From Pseudoflavonifractor intestinihominis (GTDB lineage: Bacteria; Bacillota; Clostridia; Oscillospirales; Oscillospiraceae), in the NCBI RefSeq assembly GCF_040096055.1, contig NZ_JBBMFK010000024.1, positions 1 through 58,033 on the forward strand: DNA of 58,033 nucleotides, in the 5' to 3' direction. Numbering within the stretch: the stretch's first letter is position 1; each line of letters begins with the position of its first letter. The translations under genes and the position numbers were made by a program. This document shows positions 16,068-24,547 of the stretch, piece after piece. The notes under the pieces are model-generated. The model made no database searches. It had not been told where the DNA came from and was given only the letters and a program-made list of their open reading frames with translations.

Positions 16068-19000
16068 TTATTCTTTTCCTTCCATTAGATCGTTTAAGAT
16101 AGAGAGGAGAATTTGTACCTTATCATCGTAAGAAATAGAAAGGCCAAAGTTTCCCAGGGTTGCATTGAGTTTGTTTTTCACCGTAATCCCCAAATCAGAA
16201 AGAGCACCGTCATCAAATATCACTTCTCTTCTCTCCCCAGATGCTGTTGTGAGCGTCATCTTTGTTTCACCCTCATTTAGAGTATCGCTCACAGTATAGG
16301 CGTCTATCTTCTGCTTGATCTCGATTAAACGGTTTTTGAACTCATCGACATGGCTATCTCCCCAATAGGACAATTCGATTCCTGTTAGTGACTTTGACAA
16401 CTTCGCTACAATTTTTTCATCCGAAGTGGCAACATTAATACCACTAACATATTCCAGAAAAGCGTTTGTATAGTAATCAAAGGATTTTTGCCGCTTTAAG
16501 CTCCAATCATTTTTATAGGCATTGCTCAATGCATTGCTCAATGAAGTGCCCAAAGATGCTCCGGTCAATTCGAGGATAGTATTTTTAATGTCCGCCTGGA
16601 TGTAACCTAAAGCTTCTTCCAATTCTTTCTTGCTGCTCTTAACTGCAACAACTGTAGAATCGTAATCGCCCGTTAACCCCTTTAGCTTAGTAAAGAAAAA
16701 AGTCGAATAACTTGCATAGCTACGTTCCATCAATTGACGATATTTTTTTGTTTGATCCGAAGTGTATCTTTGTGTCGTTCTGGCAAACTTTGAAACAGAT
16801 TTGTAGTGGCTCAACATTGCATCATATATTGCTTTTAACCTGTTTTTAGAAAGCATTGAAGGATCAATAAAGGAACGAAAAGCATATTCTAACTGATCCA
16901 TATACTCTAACTGTTCTTTTGTCCAGTTAGCGACAGTAAATGTGAAATCGTGTGGTCTACGTACTATCTCTTCAAACAGCTCCGCAGTCAGCTCTTGTTC
17001 TGAACCATGACTAGAAATAATCAAAGACTTCTTATAAGGAATAAGAATGCTTGCCAGCAACAACGAGAGATATCCATCCCTTAAGCCAAAGGGAGACTGC
17101 TTTAGAGTGGAGTACACTTCTTCGAATTCGATAGTGCCTTTTTTAGCTCGATCAATAATTTCATTCAGGTATTCTTTAATAGCATCCTGCGGTCTTCTGC
17201 CATCTTCCATCTCATTAATGCCGCAGTTATCTGCAGTTGCAATAAAGCTGTTCTTTGCCAAAACAGAACGGACGGCGATATAGTCAGGGGACAGAAATGG
17301 CAACCCAAAGTATTGAGTAGAATCCTCGCCATTAATGATTGCCCTAATGGCATTTTTCTTTGCGCTAGCAATACTTCCGGAAATAGTATTTTTGTTTATG
17401 AGCTCATTGTTTACAAGCAAGGTATCAGGAAATGCTCTATACATAACTTCGCTGGCAAGGCTAGATACTTGCTCCATAGAGGATACGTTTTCCTGCAGTT
17501 CACCTTCACTTATAACAAAGCCGTCCAGATTGCGAAAGTGTTTCCAGTCATCAATAATAGCGAAAATCGTTGCGGTGATTTCATTCAGGTTATACTGGAG
17601 TTCTTTTTCAAAAGCAGGATCTTTTTCATTATATTTGCTCTTTTGACTTTCTAAATACTTCGCTGCAATGTATCTCTTTACGGTACTTATAAGCTGTGAA
17701 CAGTCATTGTTCACCCATACGACTGCTTGTTGATGATTTTGTGATAACTCCAATATGCCTTCCGGGGTAACGTCCGAATTACCCATAAGCATAATAAGGA
17801 TTCCATCATAGGAAGCCCCTGCTCTATTTCCCAATGCGCGTTTTGCTAAATCATTGACTGTGGCATACACCGGCACAAATACGCGAGAAATTTTATAGTC
17901 CCTATTGTATCTGTAGGGATATAAAACAAAATCAACGAAATAGTCATTTAATGCCTTGATTACAGAATCTTCTCCAATGCGGAAGCTTTCTTCCTCGATC
18001 ATTGCTTCCACATCATAGATGCTAGCATCATAAAAATCGTACCGATCATAAGTGCCAGAATACTTAATGATTTTTTTATCACACAAACCGTCCAGTGCAT
18101 TGCTCAATACATCTCTTGGGCAATCAATAGTGCTAAGAATAGTACGCTTATTGGCAGATAGTGCACCGGCATCGTTAATGATTCCAATAGTTGCAATAAC
18201 TTTCAAAATCATCACTTCAGGGGAGTCATCGTATTCATCACTATGATTTTTTGCTAATGCAGTCTGCAAATTTTTATACCATGCATAGCTATCATCACTT
18301 TGTACAGACTTAATGCTCGGTTCAAAATAATCGTAAATATCATTAATCCCTACGAAGTGGAACTCGTCTAATTCGTGCTTTTGCAAAAAGCGATACAAGC
18401 TATGCTCGTCTTTACCGGCAAGAAACGTGAAAAAAGTTCGGTCATTCTGAGCGACTTTTTTGGACAACCGGTCTAAAGCAAACAGAGAAATCGGATGGAG
18501 AGGGAATGCACCTTCAAAAGGGTTGTCGGCAGTAGCGATATTTATGAGGAACCCCTTAAAGTCCATTGCCTCCGAATACATACGATTCAATTGATTTTCA
18601 TACCGTGCGGAAAACGTTTCCCAAACAGTAGGCACTTTAACTAACACACTCTTTACCAGTGATAGGCACTGGTCCTGTTTGCTGTTAATAGAATCAGCCT
18701 TATATCTCCCTTCGACTTTTTTCCATTCAGACGCAATAGCCTTTCCGTAATGCTGGGTGTACTGGCTGATTTCTTTATGTGAAACCAATAAAATGTGGTT
18801 GTTTCCAGCGCAATGATCACAGAATTCAGCCAGATCTTGAACGGATTTAACTTTAATGCGCTTCAGGTTATCTTCCATGTATCTGCCGAATTCATCGAAG
18901 ATAAATAGTATGCCACTATATTCATTTGCAATGGCAGCATTTGCTTGGTTAAGCGTGTCTGCCATATTTGTTACTTCATAAATGTATTTAACACCAAAAG

Positions 19001-19640
19001 TCATTGCCGCAAAAATGCGTTCAAACTCTTGTTCTGAATGAGGATCGAAATTTTCCAGCTTTCTTTCTAATCTATCGAGACTTATTCCCACATCGGCACA
19101 TACATCACTTAAGCGAGATGCCGAATTGGGATTTGCTTTCCACTGCTCGATCAATGAAGCTGCTTGATCATAAAAAGTTTTGTACTGAATTCGAATGTTT
19201 AGTGCATCTAATTTCTTTTTTAGAGAGAAATAGATACACCTGTCAAAATCTTCAAAGTCAAAAACAATCGGGACCACTAGTAAAGGTTTGCGAGAATCAT
19301 CATTAATAAACGAATCAATATCGTTTGCCAGGGAACTATCTAAGTTTCGAATGCGCTCAATAAACGTATGATATGCTACACCGTCCACATGGCTTTTCCC
19401 GATTATCTGGCTTAAAACAGTAAGCAGATGCGACTTTCCCGTTCCATACGACCCATATAAAATTCTGGCGTGGTTATATGACTTTGCTCGGACCAAATCC
19501 GTAAAATAGTCTTTCAGCAGTTTGATAGTGGTATCATTCGGAATAAAACGAAGCAGCTTAGTATCGTTCTCAATATCAAACTGAATATTGACAGAATAAG
19601 TATATTCGCCTTCCTGTCGGATCAAATCACAATAAGACAT
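16068..19640 (-). CDS. Large BrxC/DUF499-like P-loop ATPase
   Basis: An 1190-aa ATPase. It has Walker A YGSYGTGKSH (residues 62-71) and a probable Walker B ILFIFDEFGRY (244-254), followed by sensor-like LLVSHKEI, then about 850 residues of helical and mixed sequence without a recognised catalytic motif. The GSYGTGKSH loop, size and order resemble BrxC/PglY of BREX and related DUF499/DUF6079 ATPases, and more distantly DptF. It lies between the DUF4007 gene (7-base gap) and the DndC-like gene (1 base), so it is a core member of this operon. It probably forms a ring or filament on DNA in modification or exclusion. Exact family uncertain. Confidence 0.78.
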   Translation of the reverse strand: MSYCDLIRQEGEYTYSVNIQFDIENDTKLLRFIPNDTTIKLLKDYFTDLVRAKSYNHARILYGSYGTGKSHLLTVLSQIIGKSHVDGVAYHTFIERIRNLDSSLANDIDSFINDDSRKPLLVVPIVFDFEDFDRCIYFSLKKKLDALNIRIQYKTFYDQAASLIEQWKANPNSASRLSDVCADVGISLDRLERKLENFDPHSEQEFERIFAAMTFGVKYIYEVTNMADTLNQANAAIANEYSGILFIFDEFGRYMEDNLKRIKVKSVQDLAEFCDHCAGNNHILLVSHKEISQYTQHYGKAIASEWKKVEGRYKADSINSKQDQCLSLVKSVLVKVPTVWETFSARYENQLNRMYSEAMDFKGFLINIATADNPFEGAFPLHPISLFALDRLSKKVAQNDRTFFTFLAGKDEHSLYRFLQKHELDEFHFVGINDIYDYFEPSIKSVQSDDSYAWYKNLQTALAKNHSDEYDDSPEVMILKVIATIGIINDAGALSANKRTILSTIDCPRDVLSNALDGLCDKKIIKYSGTYDRYDFYDASIYDVEAMIEEESFRIGEDSVIKALNDYFVDFVLYPYRYNRDYKISRVFVPVYATVNDLAKRALGNRAGASYDGILIMLMGNSDVTPEGILELSQNHQQAVVWVNNDCSQLISTVKRYIAAKYLESQKSKYNEKDPAFEKELQYNLNEITATIFAIIDDWKHFRNLDGFVISEGELQENVSSMEQVSSLASEVMYRAFPDTLLVNNELINKNTISGSIASAKKNAIRAIINGEDSTQYFGLPFLSPDYIAVRSVLAKNSFIATADNCGINEMEDGRRPQDAIKEYLNEIIDRAKKGTIEFEEVYSTLKQSPFGLRDGYLSLLLASILIPYKKSLIISSHGSEQELTAELFEEIVRRPHDFTFTVANWTKEQLEYMDQLEYAFRSFIDPSMLSKNRLKAIYDAMLSHYKSVSKFARTTQRYTSDQTKKYRQLMERSYASYSTFFFTKLKGLTGDYDSTVVAVKSSKKELEEALGYIQADIKNTILELTGASLGTSLSNALSNAYKNDWSLKRQKSFDYYTNAFLEYVSGINVATSDEKIVAKLSKSLTGIELSYWGDSHVDEFKNRLIEIKQKIDAYTVSDTLNEGETKMTLTTASGERREVIFDDGALSDLGITVKNKLNATLGNFGLSISYDDKVQILLSILNDLMEGKE

Positions 19641-19647
19641 CTATATT

Positions 19648-20532
19648 TTACCTTCCAATCGTATGGTAATGGGCTTCTAATATTTCGCTGGCTGAGTGAT
19701 CATGTACTTCTATATATCGGTTGCCGAAATTATTCACCAGACGGATATAGTTCTTGTTTTCAAGCTGCTGCAGTAGCTCAAGAAGTGTCGAGTAACTTAA
19801 ATTCATATATTTTCCAGCTTGATTGTCTCCCTCTAGCAACAGATCAATTCCTATTTGTCGATTTCCATTTAAGTGTTCTTGGTTATCAAGTAAGATGCAC
19901 GCAAAGAAAATATCCAGTGGAACATCTTTTGAATGAGTCCTTCTTCTTTCAAAACGTCCGCTTCCTTTATATTCAATCAATTTCAGCGGAGCAAAAAAGG
20001 GAACAGTGTCTTCATCAATAATCTTGCTTATTGAAAAAGCCTGATCACTAACATATGTGTTCTTAAAGCAATCAAATTCTTTTTCAATCATCTTTTTTGC
20101 ATATGCTCCACCTTCGCGCTGGATGAAAGCATAAAGCGCGGTTGAAAAATCCTCTTTGGTAAAAGTAGGAGCATCATAAATGTTGAAGGCCCAATTCCAT
20201 GCAGTTGCATTATCGGCATCTCGTGAAAGGTTTCTATGAAACAGCCACAACGTCCCAATATCAGTGCAGTAAGGATCATATTCGTGAACATAATTGGCGA
20301 TCTCTGTCAAGGTATGCACGATTCCTATTTGATCTTTTCCTTCCACCGCTATACCCATCACACATGCCCAATAACGCATCGCCTTAATCATAACGCGACC
20401 TACGCCGATTGAATCTACGGCCAGTAATTCATTATTCGGCGAAAAAATATGCGGATTACTTGTAATAGCATCCATTATTTTAGTAGGCCAGCCATTTCTG
20501 ATATAAAATGAACCATGCTTATTTAATGTCAT
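19648..20532 (-). CDS. DUF4007 family protein
   Basis: A 294-aa protein that I recognise as DUF4007. It begins TLNKHGSFYIRNGWPTKIMD, followed by LLAVDSIGVGRVMIKAMRYWA and EIANYVHEYDPYCTDIGTLW, and has a C-terminal winged-helix-like part (about 220-290). DUF4007 proteins occur next to PAPS-reductase-type genes in predicted DNA-modification loci, which fits the DndC-like gene here. The frame starts at TTG 20538, but ATG 20532 with AAAGGA eight bases ahead is better. It is coupled to the HTH gene, whose stop overlaps this ribosome site. The biochemical role is unknown. Target recognition is one possibility. Confidence 0.75.
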   Translation of the reverse strand: MTLNKHGSFYIRNGWPTKIMDAITSNPHIFSPNNELLAVDSIGVGRVMIKAMRYWACVMGIAVEGKDQIGIVHTLTEIANYVHEYDPYCTDIGTLWLFHRNLSRDADNATAWNWAFNIYDAPTFTKEDFSTALYAFIQREGGAYAKKMIEKEFDCFKNTYVSDQAFSISKIIDEDTVPFFAPLKLIEYKGSGRFERRRTHSKDVPLDIFFACILLDNQEHLNGNRQIGIDLLLEGDNQAGKYMNLSYSTLLELLQQLENKNYIRLVNNFGNRYIEVHDHSASEILEAHYHTIGR

Positions 20533-20534
20533 TT

Positions 20535-20741
20535 TCAAAATTCCTTTCGGACAATAGCATCTTTAATATACTTACCTGTTTTAAGGCGTGCATCGCGAGG
20601 CTTTTCGGCATCTTCTGGGATCGCCCAATATGACCCAATCTTCATTGCGCCCGGAATCCTTCCTCTAGAACAAAGATCGTTGATCCATCGTGCAGAAACG
20701 TTCCACTTTTCAGATGTTTGTCTAATTGATAAATAGCCCAT
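20535..20741 (-). CDS. Small MerR/excisionase-like HTH protein
   Basis: A 68-aa DNA-binding protein: YLSIRQTSEKWNVSARWIND, then GRIPGAMKIGSYWAIPEDAEKP, which is the layout of MerR-like/excisionase-like winged helix domains ending in the W-IP-A-KP motif. GGAGAAATAC precedes the ATG. It is the first gene after the promoter at 20789-20817 and is coupled to the DUF4007 gene, so it may autoregulate the operon. Alternatively it is an excisionase-like protein of the element. Confidence 0.8.
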   Translation of the reverse strand: MGYLSIRQTSEKWNVSARWINDLCSRGRIPGAMKIGSYWAIPEDAEKPRDARLKTGKYIKDAIVRKEF

Positions 20742-20788
20742 GTATTTCTCCGTTCTTATCCGAGAAGACCATATACTTCAACGAATTA

Positions 20789-20817
20789 ATTGTACTCTAA
20801 ACCTCGCATAAAATCAA
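20789..20817 (-). promoter_or_regulatory. Promoter of the Dnd-like operon
   Basis: The minus strand reads TTGATT (20812-20817), exactly 17 bases, TACAAT (20789-20794). The first gene starts about 48 bases downstream. No other promoter this good was found between this point and 3250. Confidence 0.75.
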
Positions 20818-20849
20818 CTTGTTCTAGCTCTCCAGTTGCCCAATATTTT

Positions 20850-20996
20850 GAGCACCTCGCTAATTCGCAAGCAATGTTTTCTTGGCCAAGCCCGGCGAAA
20901 ACACCGTTATCCCCGCAGGGGACAACTTGCTTGTTGGGATATTCCCAAGCCCTTATGGATCATCACTTTGTGATGGCTGCGCGTTTCTCCAAAACG
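20850..20996. other. Palindrome-rich gap, possible oriT or element-specific non-coding segment
   Basis: This gap between the operon promoter and the relaxase terminator has no convincing gene. It carries several short dyads: TTGGGATATTCCCAA (20935-20949), CATCAC-TTT-GTGATG, a CCCCGCAGGGG dyad and GCGTTT...AAAACGC. Short dyads next to a relaxase gene could be a transfer origin, but no nick site can be identified. Confidence 0.35.
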
Positions 20997-21046
20997 CTAA
21001 AAAACAAGGTCCGGGTAACAGCACAGTAGCTGTTACCCGGACCTTG
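20997..21046 (-). terminator. Very strong intrinsic terminator after the relaxase
   Basis: CAAGGTCCGGGTAACAGC and its exact complement form an 18-bp perfect stem with a 6-base loop. On the minus strand it is followed by TTTTTT. It lies 14 bases after the relaxase stop and insulates the Dnd-like operon from it. Confidence 0.9.
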
Positions 21047-21059
21047 CGGCATTCCTGGC

Positions 21060-22460
21060 TTAGTGACTTTGTTCTTCCTTCCGGAGGTCCGGTTCCTTCT
21101 CTTTGCGCTCTGCAGCATACAGGGAAGCGATGTTTCGCTGGGCAAGCAGCAGTTCCTGCGCCTCGTTTTTCGTCCGGCGGTATTCTGTATAGGTCCGTTT
21201 CTTTGCATCAAGGATTTCAGCGTACTCTATACTGAGTTCTTTCACCTTCGGCAGCTTCTTTACTCCCAATGCATCAAAGGCGGCCTTGGCAGCTTTGTGG
21301 ATCGTGATTTCCTCCCGATGGGCTTCCAAAAACTTTTTGCTGTAACCGGCTTTGCGGTACTCCTCGTAGATTGGCCGGGTCTTGGAGTAATTGATGATGT
21401 GCTTTTTCAATGTCCCGATTTCAGCCAGCCGTCTTTCCGACTGTTGAACAGAGGCAAGCAGCTCATCTCTTTCGGCAATCTTCTGCGCTGCAAGCTGGTT
21501 CAACTGCTCCAGGCTTTCAATCTTATGATCACGCAGAAAGAGCAGCGTCTTTGACATCTGCTTCAGGTTATAGACAGATGCCCAACGCTGATATCCGGCA
21601 CCTTTGGACCGCAGCTTATCTTGAATATCAATGACAAGATTGAAGGGGCGTACCTCTGCACGAAACGATTGTTTTGCACGCGGCTTATGCTGCCGGTGGC
21701 CAAGAAAGTGAGCCCGCAGATCTGCCTCTGTATATCCTTCCTCCAAAGAGGACAGGCGAATAAACCGCGATTGATTTTTCCCCTTGACGGAAACATGCTT
21801 GCCGCACTTTATCTCATAGCCCAGAGCCTGCAATTCTTTGAGCAGCTCATCAAAGGAACCGGGATCCTTCTGCAAGACGGCGTCGATAGCATCGCATAAG
21901 AGATCTCTGTTCTTGATTCGGCGCGGATAGGCCGTGCGTTTTGCCCGCTCTTGATACGGTTTCGGGGTGATTACCGAGAGTCCGTTTTCCAGACAGAGCA
22001 GGTCGTTGATCCGCTGCAAAGCAATACTGGACAGCCAGAAGTTTTTGAACTTCCTGGTTCCATCCAGGGAAGTGGAATTGAATACGATGTGGTTGTGAAT
22101 ATGGGCTCGATCCGTATGGGTGGCAACGAGGAAAGCGTACTTGCCTTTGGTAAAGCGGAGCGCCAGCTCTCGCCCTAATCGGTTTGCCTCTTCCGGCGTG
22201 ATTTCACCAGGTTTGAAAGACTGCCGGATCTGATACGCAATCACTTCATGCCGCTGCCGACGACCGGTGATTTGCTCATATTGACGTTTGGACAGCAGGA
22301 ACTCCTCGTCTACGGTCACCGGGTCACACTGATATCCGGTGACCAGTTCACCCTTGTCCGTTTTCTCCGGATTTTTGGCATAATCAGTCCGGTCACCCAG
22401 GCTCTGCGCAAGCGTTTTTCCTTTGTTCACGTGCATGGGGATCAGTCGTGTGGCTGCCAT
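21060..22460 (-). CDS. MobA/MobL-type (MOB-P) relaxase
   Basis: A 466-aa relaxase that nicks one strand at an origin of transfer. The N-terminal relaxase fold is shown by TDYAKNPEKT (residues 25-34), the VAYQIRQSFKPGEITPEEAN segment typical of Firmicutes mobilisation proteins, and the metal-binding HIHNH triad (His120, 122, 124) in the segment THTDRAHIHNHIVFNST. The C-terminal part is charged and partly coiled coil (about 300-460), as usual in this family. GGAGG lies upstream of the ATG. No type IV secretion genes are in the window, so the element may be mobilisable only or continue outside. Confidence 0.93.
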   Translation of the reverse strand: MAATRLIPMHVNKGKTLAQSLGDRTDYAKNPEKTDKGELVTGYQCDPVTVDEEFLLSKRQYEQITGRRQRHEVIAYQIRQSFKPGEITPEEANRLGRELALRFTKGKYAFLVATHTDRAHIHNHIVFNSTSLDGTRKFKNFWLSSIALQRINDLLCLENGLSVITPKPYQERAKRTAYPRRIKNRDLLCDAIDAVLQKDPGSFDELLKELQALGYEIKCGKHVSVKGKNQSRFIRLSSLEEGYTEADLRAHFLGHRQHKPRAKQSFRAEVRPFNLVIDIQDKLRSKGAGYQRWASVYNLKQMSKTLLFLRDHKIESLEQLNQLAAQKIAERDELLASVQQSERRLAEIGTLKKHIINYSKTRPIYEEYRKAGYSKKFLEAHREEITIHKAAKAAFDALGVKKLPKVKELSIEYAEILDAKKRTYTEYRRTKNEAQELLLAQRNIASLYAAERKEKEPDLRKEEQSH

Positions 22461-22484
22461 GGCCCCGCCTCCTTTGTGCTGGCA

Positions 22485-22520
22485 TAAAAAAGGCCCGAGG
22501 GGTTCTCACTCCTCGGGTCC
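22485..22520 (-). terminator. Intrinsic terminator upstream of the relaxase
   Basis: On the minus strand GGACCCGAGG and CCTCGGGCCT flank a ten-base loop, followed by six T. It lies just after the small membrane protein gene and separates it from the relaxase transcript. Confidence 0.85.
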
Positions 22521-22534
22521 TACAGTATCGTTTG

Positions 22535-22828
22535 TTATGAAAAAATAAACTTTGACAGCTTGCCCACCAGCACCTCCAGTCCAAGGGACACCATTTCCGC
22601 AAGCATCACGGTCAGAAAAGCGAGAACGGCTACACCAAACACGATTGCTGCAAGCGCCCACATTTGCTGAACCAGCAGCGATAAAATGCAAAAACCAAGC
22701 AGCAGAAAGGCGAGACCGACGATCAAAGAGGAGAGATGCAGCGCCAGGGAATAAAATAGGGAGAGCACCGCAACGATTGCCATAATCGGCAGCGCGATTA
22801 TTTTAAAAGGGAGTTTAATCAGCCACAT
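22535..22828 (-). CDS. Small integral membrane protein of the mobile element
   Basis: A 97-aa protein that is almost entirely hydrophobic, with about three membrane segments (IIALPIMAIVAVLSLFYSLA; LIVGLAFLLLGFCILSLLV; ALAAIVFGVAVLAFLTVMLA) and a short basic N-terminus (MWLIKLPFK). AAGGAGGA before ATG 22828 decides the start over the longer frame to 22930. Proteins of this size and profile are regular neighbours of relaxase genes on integrative elements of Clostridia. The role is unknown, possibly in transfer or entry control. Confidence 0.78.
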   Translation of the reverse strand: MWLIKLPFKIIALPIMAIVAVLSLFYSLALHLSSLIVGLAFLLLGFCILSLLVQQMWALAAIVFGVAVLAFLTVMLAEMVSLGLEVLVGKLSKFIFS

Positions 22829-22939
22829 AGGTAAATCCTCCTTTACGTGTTCTACGTATAGTCTATGAGGCCATTTTTCTGAAGTCAAGGATGTCGCGCC
22901 TATGTACTCGGTGTGGCATCGATCTGCCACACCGGTTTG

Positions 22940-23278
22940 TTACTGGATCGTTGCCAGTCTTGCCAGAATCTCTTTTGCAATTTCCCAGATTTCATTCTGA
23001 CGCGACTGGAGATCTCGGATATCTTCCGCATAGATGGAGCCGTTCTCGTTGGCCCGTTTCGCGTATTGGTTCAGGTTGTTGCTGCAGTAGCGCAGGAGGG
23101 AAATCATCTCCTGCGCTGTCATGGCAGCCTCCGCCAGGTAGTAGCAATTCTGCTTGCCCAGGATGCAGCCGACCTTGCGGTTTTTCCAGAAGAAGCATTT
23201 GCGGCAGGTGTCGGGCTTGTCCGCATAGTACCGGATGCCGTCAATCAGAATGGTCTTGCGCTTCGTTTTTTTGCTCAT
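22940..23278 (-). CDS. Small conserved cysteine-containing protein of the mobile element
   Basis: A 112-aa protein starting with a lysine-rich segment (SKKTKRKTILIDG). A cysteine-rich stretch, CRKCFFWKNRKVGCILGKQNC (residues about 24-44), has spacing that suggests a zinc- or Fe-S-binding knuckle. A long helix with AEAAMTAQEMISLLRY and a C-terminal helix follow. AAGGAGGATATC precedes ATG 23278, so the longer frame to 23359 is rejected. It is a typical passenger upstream of relaxase genes in clostridial elements. I do not know its function. Confidence 0.7.
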   Translation of the reverse strand: MSKKTKRKTILIDGIRYYADKPDTCRKCFFWKNRKVGCILGKQNCYYLAEAAMTAQEMISLLRYCSNNLNQYAKRANENGSIYAEDIRDLQSRQNEIWEIAKEILARLATIQ

Positions 23279-23332
23279 CTCGATATCCTCCTTGTGTTTG
23301 ATCCATCCCCGGGGAGACCCGGAAACGACAAA

Positions 23333-23365
23333 AGCCCTGTGGTGAAAGAAAATCACCACAGGGCT
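23333..23365 (-). terminator. Hairpin, probable terminator
   Basis: AGCCCTGTGGTGA pairs perfectly with TCACCACAGGGCT across a 7-base A-rich loop. It is followed by only a short T run on the minus strand. It lies between the GIY-YIG gene and the cysteine-containing gene. Confidence 0.65.
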
Positions 23366-23406
23366 ATGTAAGATATCGGTATTCAGTTATAGGGAAGCGT
23401 AGAGTA

Positions 23407-23826
23407 TCAATGCTCTTCGTGGATATATCGAACGTTTAGCAAATAACTCAAGAGGCCTTCAATTCTGCCACGCCGCAGAGTATCCTCTTCTACGAGATAC
23501 TTCACATAACAATGATCTTTCAGATATTGCTTGGCTGCATCCAAATCATCGATGGCCGTCTGCATTTTGTCCTCAACAAGATATTTCTTCAATCTTGCAT
23601 TCGTCTTTGGACCATGCAGATGGTTCGTGTACAACCGACGCCTTAAATTCTTTGTGCGCCCGACATATAAAACCTCGTGATGATCCTCATCAAAAATCGC
23701 ATACACGCCGGGCATTTTTTCCGGAAGATCAGATGGTGTCAAATCACGGAAATAAAGTGGGGCAGACTCCAGCAACCGATCTGCGATTTTGTGGGCTTCT
23801 ATTAATGCCTCCTCGATATCTTCCAT
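23407..23826 (-). CDS. GIY-YIG nuclease-domain protein
   Basis: A 139-aa stand-alone GIY-YIG domain protein. The N-terminal 35 residues are helical. PGVYAIFDEDHHEVLYVGRT (residues about 39-58) is the GIY...YVG core, followed by the arginine-bearing helix (NLRRRLYTNHLHG) and a C-terminal glutamate region (VEEDTLRRGRIEGLLSYLL). These proteins cut DNA with a metal-dependent mechanism. Small free-standing members occur on mobile elements and in defence islands. It lies about 340 bases from the tRNA-Arg 3' end. Role unknown; the nuclease residues appear intact. Confidence 0.82.
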   Translation of the reverse strand: MEDIEEALIEAHKIADRLLESAPLYFRDLTPSDLPEKMPGVYAIFDEDHHEVLYVGRTKNLRRRLYTNHLHGPKTNARLKKYLVEDKMQTAIDDLDAAKQYLKDHCYVKYLVEEDTLRRGRIEGLLSYLLNVRYIHEEH

Positions 23827-24126
23827 TTTGGGAAAACTCCTTTCTAATACCGGCGTTTGATTTTGGAAAACCAGGTTGTCAAAGTTGAATTCTCTAATGC
23901 GGTTTAGAATTTTGCCGCTGAATCAGCCCGACTCTGGGCCGGTCGATCTGAACTTTTTTCGGGAGGGCAGACAGATGAGTCACAGATTTACACCCAGAAG
24001 CACCGGTACTTAAGGGTGCACCCGCCGTTTTTAGCGGATTGGCCCCCAGAAGCCGGTTTTCGGCGTTAGAAAAAATGCCGGTTATTTTGACAATTCGTCA
24101 ATGAAGGCAAAAATTCTTTAGAAAAA
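23827..24126. other. Non-coding gap between GIY-YIG gene and tRNA-Arg
   Basis: No supported gene. This is where an element end or attachment site could lie, but no repeat of the tRNA 3' end was found elsewhere in the window. A short motif GCGTTAGAAAA recurs at about 24064 and 24399. Confidence 0.5.
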
Positions 24127-24160
24127 ATCGCGGAAGATCTCGTAAAAAATCTTCCGCGAT
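24127..24160 (-). terminator. Intrinsic terminator of tRNA-Arg
   Basis: ATCGCGGAAGAT and ATCTTCCGCGAT pair perfectly across a ten-base loop. On the minus strand they are followed by TTTTTT, seven bases after the tRNA CCA end. Confidence 0.9.
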
Positions 24161-24167
24161 TCTATGA

Positions 24168-24244
24168 TGGCGTCCCCGCCCGGGCTCGAACCGGGGGCCT
24201 CGGGCTTAGGAGGCTCGCGCTCTATCCAACTGAGCTACGGAGAC
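24168..24244 (-). tRNA. tRNA-Arg (anticodon CCT)
   Basis: The minus strand folds as a full cloverleaf: acceptor GTCTCCG/CGGGGAC (one G-T pair), D arm GCTC...GAGC, anticodon stem CGAGC/GCCCG around loop CTCCTAA, T arm CCCGG-TTCGAGC-CCGGG, discriminator G and an encoded CCA. It reads AGG codons. A good terminator follows. The AT-rich mobile region begins on its 3' side, so this tRNA may be an integration site. Confidence 0.93.
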
Positions 24245-24480
24245 ATGTATGGTTTTTCCTTGATTTTACGCGGTTTTTCGCATTTCGTTCAAGGTGACGA
24301 TCCGAATTTTGAGAGCCGCTCCGTTAGAAAACTGGCCGTTTATCTAATGAATTTTCAGCCACAAAAGTGGCGTTTGCTCAAAATTGTTGCATCTCTCCGG
24401 CGTTAGAAAACCGTAAAAATGCTGATGCCGTTCGAACCGGAGTTCAGATTTAAAAATACCGATTTGCCCGTGACAAGCAA
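24245..24480. other. Gap between the intact tRNA and degenerate tRNA fragments
   Basis: No gene seen. It contains a CCGGTTCGAAC-like string on the minus strand near 24430-24440 that resembles a T-arm and could be the displaced 3' part of the fragment at 24481-24523. Confidence 0.4.
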
Positions 24481-24523
24481 CTTCTTAGGAGGGCGGTGCT
24501 CTGTCCAGCTGAGCTACTGGCGC
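24481..24523 (-). pseudogene. tRNA-Arg 5'-half fragment
   Basis: The minus strand begins GCGCCAGTAGCTCAGCTGGA, a good acceptor and D arm, and continues through an intact anticodon loop CTCCTAA. The 3' anticodon strand does not pair and no T arm follows at the right distance. It is a remnant of a second tRNA-Arg(CCT). Confidence 0.65.
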
Positions 24524-24547
24524 ATATTTATTTTTTATTCGTTTCTG

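Noticed and set aside
20790..21235. Short plus-strand open frames between the Dnd-like operon and relaxase
   Set aside because: They cross the operon promoter and the 18-bp terminator stem and match no family.
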